A DNA stretch of 45,957 nucleotides from JBAYJS01 sp041664985. Its GTDB lineage: Bacteria; Patescibacteriota; Patescibacteriia; Buchananbacterales; UBA6539. Of this stretch, positions 42,287 to 45,957 are shown one piece after another (the stretch's first letter is position 1; each line of letters begins with the position of its first letter). The stretch spans positions 1 through 45,957 of the forward strand of contig JBAYJS010000002.1 in assembly GCA_041664985.1 (NCBI GenBank), read 5' to 3'. The notes below the pieces were generated by a model. That model saw nothing but the letters and a program-made list of their open reading frames with translations, had not been told where the DNA came from and did not search any database. Position numbers and translations under genes: made by a program.

Positions 42287-43225
42287 ATGCAAAAACCAGA
42301 GATTAGAAAAGATTACATTCAGGAAAAATACGTAATTATCGCTCCCCGGCGTAACAAAAGGCCTCATGACACTGAACGACCCGAAAGACTGGGCAAGGCC
42401 AAAAAAGAAGAGTGCGTTTTTTGTCCGGAGCGAATTGATAAACTAAGCAAGGTTTTAATGACGGTCAAAGAAACCAAAGAAAAAAAAGAGCCTTGGGCGA
42501 TTAAAGTTATTAATAATAAATTTCCGTCTGTTAGCACCAATAATCCCAAAGCCTACGGCCAGCAAGAAGTTATTGTTGAAACTCCGGATCACGTCAAAGA
42601 AATTGAAGATTTATCGGTCAAAAGAATTGCCGAGATTTTTCGCGTTTATGCCGAGCGGACCAGAAAAATTTCCAAAGATGAAAAAATTGATTACATTTTA
42701 ATTTTCAAAAATAACGGGGGTGCCGCCGGCGCTTCTTTACAGCATGCTCATTCCCAAATTTTTGCCACTTCCTTTTTACCACCGCATCTCAAAGACAAAG
42801 CTTTACGCGTTCAATCATACAATCTAACCCATGGCCGCTGCGTTTACTGCGACGTGATTAAAAAAGAAAGAAAAGGCCCCAGACTGGTTTTTGAAGATAA
42901 AAACGCGATTGCTTTTTGCCCTTGGGCGCCAATGCATAATTACGAAATTTGGCTAATGCCCAAAAGACACATTGATAATATCACCGATTTGAATCCGGCT
43001 GAACGTTTGAGCTTGGCTAAATTTTTGCAAAAGATTTTGAAAAAAATCAACCAACTCAACCTGCCCTACAATTATTATTTCCATCAAGTTATTCACGATA
43101 ACGACCAGCACCTTTATTTAAAAATCACGCCGCGCGGCAGTATTTGGGCGGGAGTGGAAATAGGTTCTGGCTTAATTATCAATCCGGTTTCGCCCGAAGA
43201 CGCAGCGAAATTTTATCGGCAGTAA
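42287..43225 (+). CDS. galT: Galactose-1-phosphate uridylyltransferase
   Basis: 312 residues. Zinc pairs CVFC (43-46) and CVYC, phosphate-loop region, and the catalytic HAHSQ at 153-157 (second His is the nucleophile family-wide), with the C-terminal EIWLMPKRH second HIT half. It moves UMP between UDP-glucose and galactose-1-phosphate, so it uses the UDP-glucose made by GalU at 12170. No galK or galE is present in the window, so the galactose pathway is incomplete here; in CPR it may instead serve general sugar-1-phosphate activation. The next gene starts 15 bases later. Confidence 0.92.
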   Translation: MQKPEIRKDYIQEKYVIIAPRRNKRPHDTERPERLGKAKKEECVFCPERIDKLSKVLMTVKETKEKKEPWAIKVINNKFPSVSTNNPKAYGQQEVIVETPDHVKEIEDLSVKRIAEIFRVYAERTRKISKDEKIDYILIFKNNGGAAGASLQHAHSQIFATSFLPPHLKDKALRVQSYNLTHGRCVYCDVIKKERKGPRLVFEDKNAIAFCPWAPMHNYEIWLMPKRHIDNITDLNPAERLSLAKFLQKILKKINQLNLPYNYYFHQVIHDNDQHLYLKITPRGSIWAGVEIGSGLIINPVSPEDAAKFYRQ

Positions 43226-43240
43226 AACCACACAACCATT

Positions 43241-43723
43241 GTGAAAAAATTACTTCAGAACCTAATGGTCAAAAATGTTTTATCGGCAGCGGCCGTACCG
43301 ATTTTTGGCTTTATCCTTTTAAATTTTACGTTCATTTTTAATGCTATTTTTCAAGGCATAATCAGAGGATTGTTTAGACTTTTTGCGCCGCTTGAACCAA
43401 ACATGGACATCTATTGGTTTCCCCCTTCAACCCGTATTTTATTTGCCGCCATTATCCTGTTAATTTCATGGTTTATTTTTAGATCAAAGCTAAAAGTAAT
43501 CTACAAAGCAATCTATTTAGTCGTGCCTATTACTGTTATTTTAGTAACGGCAGGAATATTTTTATACCATTGGCCAATAATCAGTTATTCTTTTGGCGGT
43601 TTATTTTGTGCTGGAATTTTGTACTATCTATATCGCACCAAACAATCATGGCTTTATTATTACACTGTACTTTTAGTCGGACTAGTATTGCTAATTTTCA
43701 ATCTGCTTGGGGGCGAAATTTAA
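43241..43723 (+). CDS. Small four-helix membrane protein
   Basis: 160 residues from GTG 43241 (MKKLLQNL); an alternative ATG at 43265 would trim 8 residues. Four or five hydrophobic helices (about 15-35, 63-82, 88-108, 113-128, 135-155) with a short polar turn (LFAPLEPNMDIYWFPPS) between the first and second. No recognised family. It starts 15 bases after galT, so it is probably cotranscribed. The attC-like left half site of cassette B begins 33 bases after its stop. Confidence 0.65.
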   Translation: MKKLLQNLMVKNVLSAAAVPIFGFILLNFTFIFNAIFQGIIRGLFRLFAPLEPNMDIYWFPPSTRILFAAIILLISWFIFRSKLKVIYKAIYLVVPITVILVTAGIFLYHWPIISYSFGGLFCAGILYYLYRTKQSWLYYYTVLLVGLVLLIFNLLGGEI

Positions 43724-43756
43724 TATTCGTTTTTAGAATAAAATAAGCTAAAAAAT

Positions 43757-43785
43757 CAACCGGTTCGCATAAACTAAGTTGTGTG
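43757..43785 (+). other. attC/attI-like left half site (L'-R') of cassette B
   Basis: CAACCG then GTTCGCATAAACTAAG^TTGTGTG. The first 22 bases differ from those at 34855 at one position only. R' is GTTGTGTG (43778-43785), complementary to the R'' CACACAAC at 45151. No R''-L'' arm precedes it. Confidence 0.65.
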
Positions 43786-43840
43786 CCATAAAAGCCTCCT
43801 AACTGCTATAATAAAATTAACTAAAATTATTGAAAAACCT

Positions 43841-44536
43841 ATGAAAAAACTAATGCCACTGGCCGCTATACTCCTTGCGGTTTTTATTTTTGCTGGCTGC
43901 AAACCCCAACCAGCAAGTAATCTTTCGGCAGTAAATAACCCACAAGATCAAGCGACAGTTAACACAAACACTAATCAGAATACAAATATCCAGCCACAAA
44001 ATACTAATACCAACACTAATGTTTCGGCAGTTAATCAGAATGCCAACATCAACACCAATTTAAACAAAAATGTAAATACCACTAAAGCGGAACCAGCACC
44101 TACATCAAATTGTGGCACCAGCAGGGCATTAGCCGAATCCTTAGACCTATCGAACCTTAATGTCACCGGAGATAAAGCACTTACCTGCATGGGAAATAAA
44201 ATTCTCAAAAACTGTGAGAAAGGAACTATGACTTTGGTAGCAGCAAATACCGGCTCAATGACTTATTCAATTACTGGTCAGCAAGGTGGTAACTGTCTAA
44301 TAAAAACTCAATACGGTGATGCTGACCAGATACCTCTTGAAGAACAGAAAGTTTATGCAAACAATTGGGTTCAATGTCCAGTTTCTGTTGCCGAAATTAC
44401 TGCTCAGTCAAAAGATCCAGCGGTTATAGCTCTAGCTGCCTATTTTAATCCAATGCCAAGTTACCATTGTGATAGCCAAAAAAATTGTACTGAAACATGG
44501 CCAGAAGGTTGCACAGGGACAATGATTAAAAAATAA
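43841..44536 (+). CDS. Lipoprotein with Asn/Thr-rich linker (cassette B)
   Basis: 231 residues from ATG 43841 (MKKLMPLAA). An open frame runs back to a GTG at 43781 inside the recombination site, so the later ATG is preferred. Signal peptide with lipobox FAGC (Cys at about 19), then a linker of about 70 residues made mainly of Asn, Thr and Gln (NTNTNQNTN repeats), then a Cys-rich domain (CGTSRALAES, LTCMGNKILKNCE, CLIKTQYG, WVQCPVS, YHCDSQKNCTETWPEGC) likely held by disulfides. Function unknown. NTN-type linkers are a Patescibacteria trait, so the cargo seems native to that group. Confidence 0.82.
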   Translation: MKKLMPLAAILLAVFIFAGCKPQPASNLSAVNNPQDQATVNTNTNQNTNIQPQNTNTNTNVSAVNQNANINTNLNKNVNTTKAEPAPTSNCGTSRALAESLDLSNLNVTGDKALTCMGNKILKNCEKGTMTLVAANTGSMTYSITGQQGGNCLIKTQYGDADQIPLEEQKVYANNWVQCPVSVAEITAQSKDPAVIALAAYFNPMPSYHCDSQKNCTETWPEGCTGTMIKK

Positions 44537-44555
44537 TATAACATTTTTTCTCTTA

Positions 44556-45122
44556 ATGGCGAAAAAGGAATATCCAAAACGTCCGAGTATCAAATTTTAC
44601 TTTATCTTTTGGGGTATTGTAGGCACTCTTGTATTAATTTCCAGATACATAGAAAAGGTTTATGCTGCCTATGAAATTGGCTTAAACTTTAATGTTTCAG
44701 TTGACCTCTTAGTGGCACTATATGTGGCTATAAATACTGCCATTCTATATTGGGCATGGGCTAGTGCTATTACCAAAGAAAAAATTGTTATTGATGACAC
44801 TTTTTTAGCGCATGTGCTTAAAAAAAATAAAAACCAAATAAAATGGCAAAAGATAGAAAAAATAAAGGTTGTCAAATCTTTTGATTACCAAAGATTGCCC
44901 TACCAAAGTCCAGCGGAAATTTTCTTATGGAAAATCATTGTAAGTTACCAGGATACTAACACGGGAGTTAAAACGCTGGAATTGCTCAAGAACCAATTTA
45001 AAAATCAAGACTCAATGCTCTGCGAGCTAGTAAGAAAAGCAAAAGTTAGTAAAATACCAGTTGACATAAAAGATTATTTAACTGTAAATCCTCAATTCAA
45101 AAATAGATGCAATTGTATTTAG
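44556..45122 (+). CDS. Two-helix membrane protein with PH-like domain (cassette B)
   Basis: 188 residues. Two helices near the N-terminus (about 14-32 and 47-71), then a soluble domain opening KEKIVIDDTFLAHVLKKNK and QIKWQKIEKIKVVKS, a pattern typical of bacterial PH-like domains on membrane proteins. It ends NRCNCI. It starts 19 bases after the lipoprotein stop and ends 28 bases before the right half site, so it is the last gene of cassette B. No function can be named. Confidence 0.68.
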   Translation: MAKKEYPKRPSIKFYFIFWGIVGTLVLISRYIEKVYAAYEIGLNFNVSVDLLVALYVAINTAILYWAWASAITKEKIVIDDTFLAHVLKKNKNQIKWQKIEKIKVVKSFDYQRLPYQSPAEIFLWKIIVSYQDTNTGVKTLELLKNQFKNQDSMLCELVRKAKVSKIPVDIKDYLTVNPQFKNRCNCI

Positions 45123-45150
45123 TCAGTACTTACCCATGTGGCTTTTACAG

Positions 45151-45180
45151 CACACAACACGTTTTAAGCGTAATCGCTTG
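45151..45180 (+). other. attC-like right half site (R''-L'') of cassette B
   Basis: CACACAAC (R''), spacer ACG, then TTTTAAGCGTAATCGCTTG (L''). AAGCG-TAAT-CGCTT is itself a small perfect hairpin. The stretch matches the right arm of cassette A (36774-36803) at all but three positions. No L'-R' follows in the next 60 bases, so the site is incomplete. Confidence 0.6.
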
Positions 45181-45208
45181 CTAAATAATTCTTTATTATC
45201 TTTAATAT

Positions 45209-45727
45209 ATGGATGTTAAAAATGCAATCAAAAAAAGAAGAAGCATACGAAAGTATAAAAATAAACAAATCCCCAATGCTTTAATCAAAAAGGTAATTGA
45301 CGCTGCCAGACTGGCTCCTTCGGGAAATAACACTCAGCCTTGTACCTACTACGTAGTAAAAGATGAAAAAATAAAATCCAAACTAAAAAAATATAAAGTA
45401 TTTGCCCAGGATTTTGTTTATACTGCACCGGTAATAATTGTGTGTTGTGCTGACCCTATAGAATATAAAAAACACGTTAAGGGTTGGGATTTGCCCAATA
45501 AAGATCGTGCCCTCAGGGATGTATCAATTGCTTCTTCATTTTTGGTTTTGGCAGCAACCGAACTTGGTTTGGGAACTTGCTATATTGGTTGGCTGAAGGC
45601 CAAAAAGATAAAAGAAATTTTACAAATTCCAAAACAAAATTTAGTCCCCTACGTGATCACTGTGGGCTATCCGGACGAAAAGCCAAAACCAACTTCAAGG
45701 AAAAGTCTGGATAAAATTTTATTTTAA
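45209..45727 (+). CDS. Nitroreductase-family flavoprotein
   Basis: 172 residues. N-terminal AIKKRRSIRKYKNKQIP (FMN-phosphate contact RRSIR), LIKKVIDAARLAPSGNNTQP, and SIASSFLVLAATELGLGTCYIGW near residue 110, all typical of FMN-dependent nitroreductases (NfsB/Nox superfamily, short subtype). It would reduce nitro or other electron-poor compounds with NAD(P)H. The gene follows the cassette B right half site by 28 bases. No Shine-Dalgarno. The next gene is convergent and GC-rich. Confidence 0.92.
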   Translation: MDVKNAIKKRRSIRKYKNKQIPNALIKKVIDAARLAPSGNNTQPCTYYVVKDEKIKSKLKKYKVFAQDFVYTAPVIIVCCADPIEYKKHVKGWDLPNKDRALRDVSIASSFLVLAATELGLGTCYIGWLKAKKIKEILQIPKQNLVPYVITVGYPDEKPKPTSRKSLDKILF

Positions 45728-45761
45728 GTTTTTAGATAAGCTGGACAAAATATTTTGTAAA

Positions 45762-45790
45762 AGAAAAACGACCTCTTAAGGCGGGTCGTT
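45762..45790 (-). terminator. Terminator of the GC-rich gene at the window end
   Basis: AACGACC/GGTCGTT (45767-45773 with 45784-45790) with a 10-base loop, followed on the minus strand by TTTCTTTTAC. Confidence 0.8.
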
Positions 45791-45824
45791 GTAGCTTCGC
45801 TAGAAGCAGCCTGGTGTTTGGTTG

Positions 45825-45957
45825 TCAGCTGTTTGTGTTTACAGGACGAAGTAGCCGGAAGTGATCATCCCAGGTGGTATCAGGCTTCATCGCTTGATCA
45901 TCAAGCCAGCGCCAAGTGTGACACCAGCATCCGTTGACCTCAGACACATAGGAGATG
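45825..45957 (-). CDS. GC-rich gene, C-terminal fragment (5' end outside window)
   Basis: An open minus-strand frame of 44 codons enters from the right edge and stops at TGA (45825-45827). It reads ISYVSEVNGCWCHTWRWLDD, then QAMKPDTTWDDHF and RLLRPVNTNS: Trp/His/Cys-rich, GC-rich, unlike the AT-rich nitroreductase beside it. A terminator lies 35 bases downstream. It fits the pattern of the other GC-rich islands (1-525, 3317, 18705). Too short to name; coding status rests on the open frame, base composition and terminator. Confidence 0.6.
   Translation of the reverse strand, partial: ISYVSEVNGCWCHTWRWLDDQAMKPDTTWDDHFRLLRPVNTNS

Larger units (their letters stand above)
43779..45180 (+). mobile_element. 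Integron-like gene cassette B (two genes)
   Basis: Left end GTTGTGTGCCATAAAAGCC and right end GGCTTTTACAGCACACAAC are complementary at 17 of 19 positions. Same outer arms as cassette A, different cassette-specific bases next to the core, which is how each integron cassette carries its own R box pair. It holds a lipoprotein gene and a membrane gene, both on the plus strand. Confidence 0.55.

Noticed and set aside
43229..43236. CACACAAC just after galT, complementary to GTTGTGTG at 43778, as if the 43241 gene lay inside an attC
   Set aside because: No L'' arm (TTTTAAGCG-type) follows it, so the eight-base match is most likely chance.

Overview
The window looks like a chromosomal segment of a Candidatus Patescibacteria (CPR) genome, most like the Parcubacteria/Falkowbacteria side of that group. 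This is inferred from several traits: AT-rich sequence with many A/T homopolymers, genes that mostly start without a Shine-Dalgarno, long tightly spaced operons, many single-helix exported proteins, Asn/Thr-rich (NTN) linkers, a large tandem set of VirB2/TrbC-like pilins, DUF2079 and GT-C membrane proteins, and no visible biosynthetic or respiratory operon. No rRNA or CRISPR array was seen. One tRNA-Ser(CGA) is present.

Layout. 1-4.1 kb: the tail of a GC-rich short-chain dehydrogenase, two membrane-anchored exported proteins (one a HExxH metalloprotease), and a second GC-rich gene. 4.1-11.9 kb, minus strand: an orphan amino-acid-type binding protein, a membrane/cytochrome b5 fusion, the ribosome-associated GTPase TypA, then small conserved proteins and two alpha/beta hydrolases. 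11.9-19.9 kb, plus strand: tRNA-Ser (minus), GalU, a sugar-binding protein, then ten T4SS-type pilin paralogues, with a GC-rich lipoprotein gene lodged between copies 9 and 10. 19.9-31.4 kb: a DUF2079 protein facing a seven-gene minus-strand operon for surface glycan work (phosphoglucose/phosphomannose isomerase, GT-C proteins, an LTA-synthase-like sulfatase with a MopE-type metal motif, two polyprenol-phosphate glycosyltransferases). 31.7-33.8 kb: yebC, ruvC, a metallopeptidase and a duplicated scrap of the ruvC 3' end.

33.9-36.9 kb is the most interesting part. A tyrosine recombinase gene, broken by one in-frame TAA, is followed on its 5' side by an attI-like half site, a two-gene cassette (membrane trypsin-like protease plus a membrane-anchored helical protein) and a 122-bp folded site with the R''-L''-loop-L'-R' plan of an integron attC. 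A second two-gene cassette with the same kind of ends lies at 43.8-45.2 kb. The left and right half sites of both cassettes pair with each other, with one extra base in L'', as integron attC arms do. The recombinase lacks the IntI-specific insertion, so this may be an integron-like system run by a Xer-type enzyme.

36.9-43.7 kb carries an HD hydrolase, a PQ-loop-like membrane protein, a 1320-residue secreted beta-helix protein, GalT and a small membrane protein. The window closes with a nitroreductase and the 3' end of another GC-rich minus-strand gene.

Four GC-rich single-gene islands (1-577, 3251-4105, 18676-19375, 45762-45957) stand apart from the rest. Each that can be judged has its own hairpin terminator, and the two complete ones also have TTGACA-type promoters and clear Shine-Dalgarno sequences, which suggests separately acquired genes. 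GalU, GalT, the isomerase and the glycosyltransferase operon together point to cell-surface polysaccharide or glycoprotein assembly. The pilins point to a conjugation/T4SS-like surface apparatus whose ATPases are not in this window.
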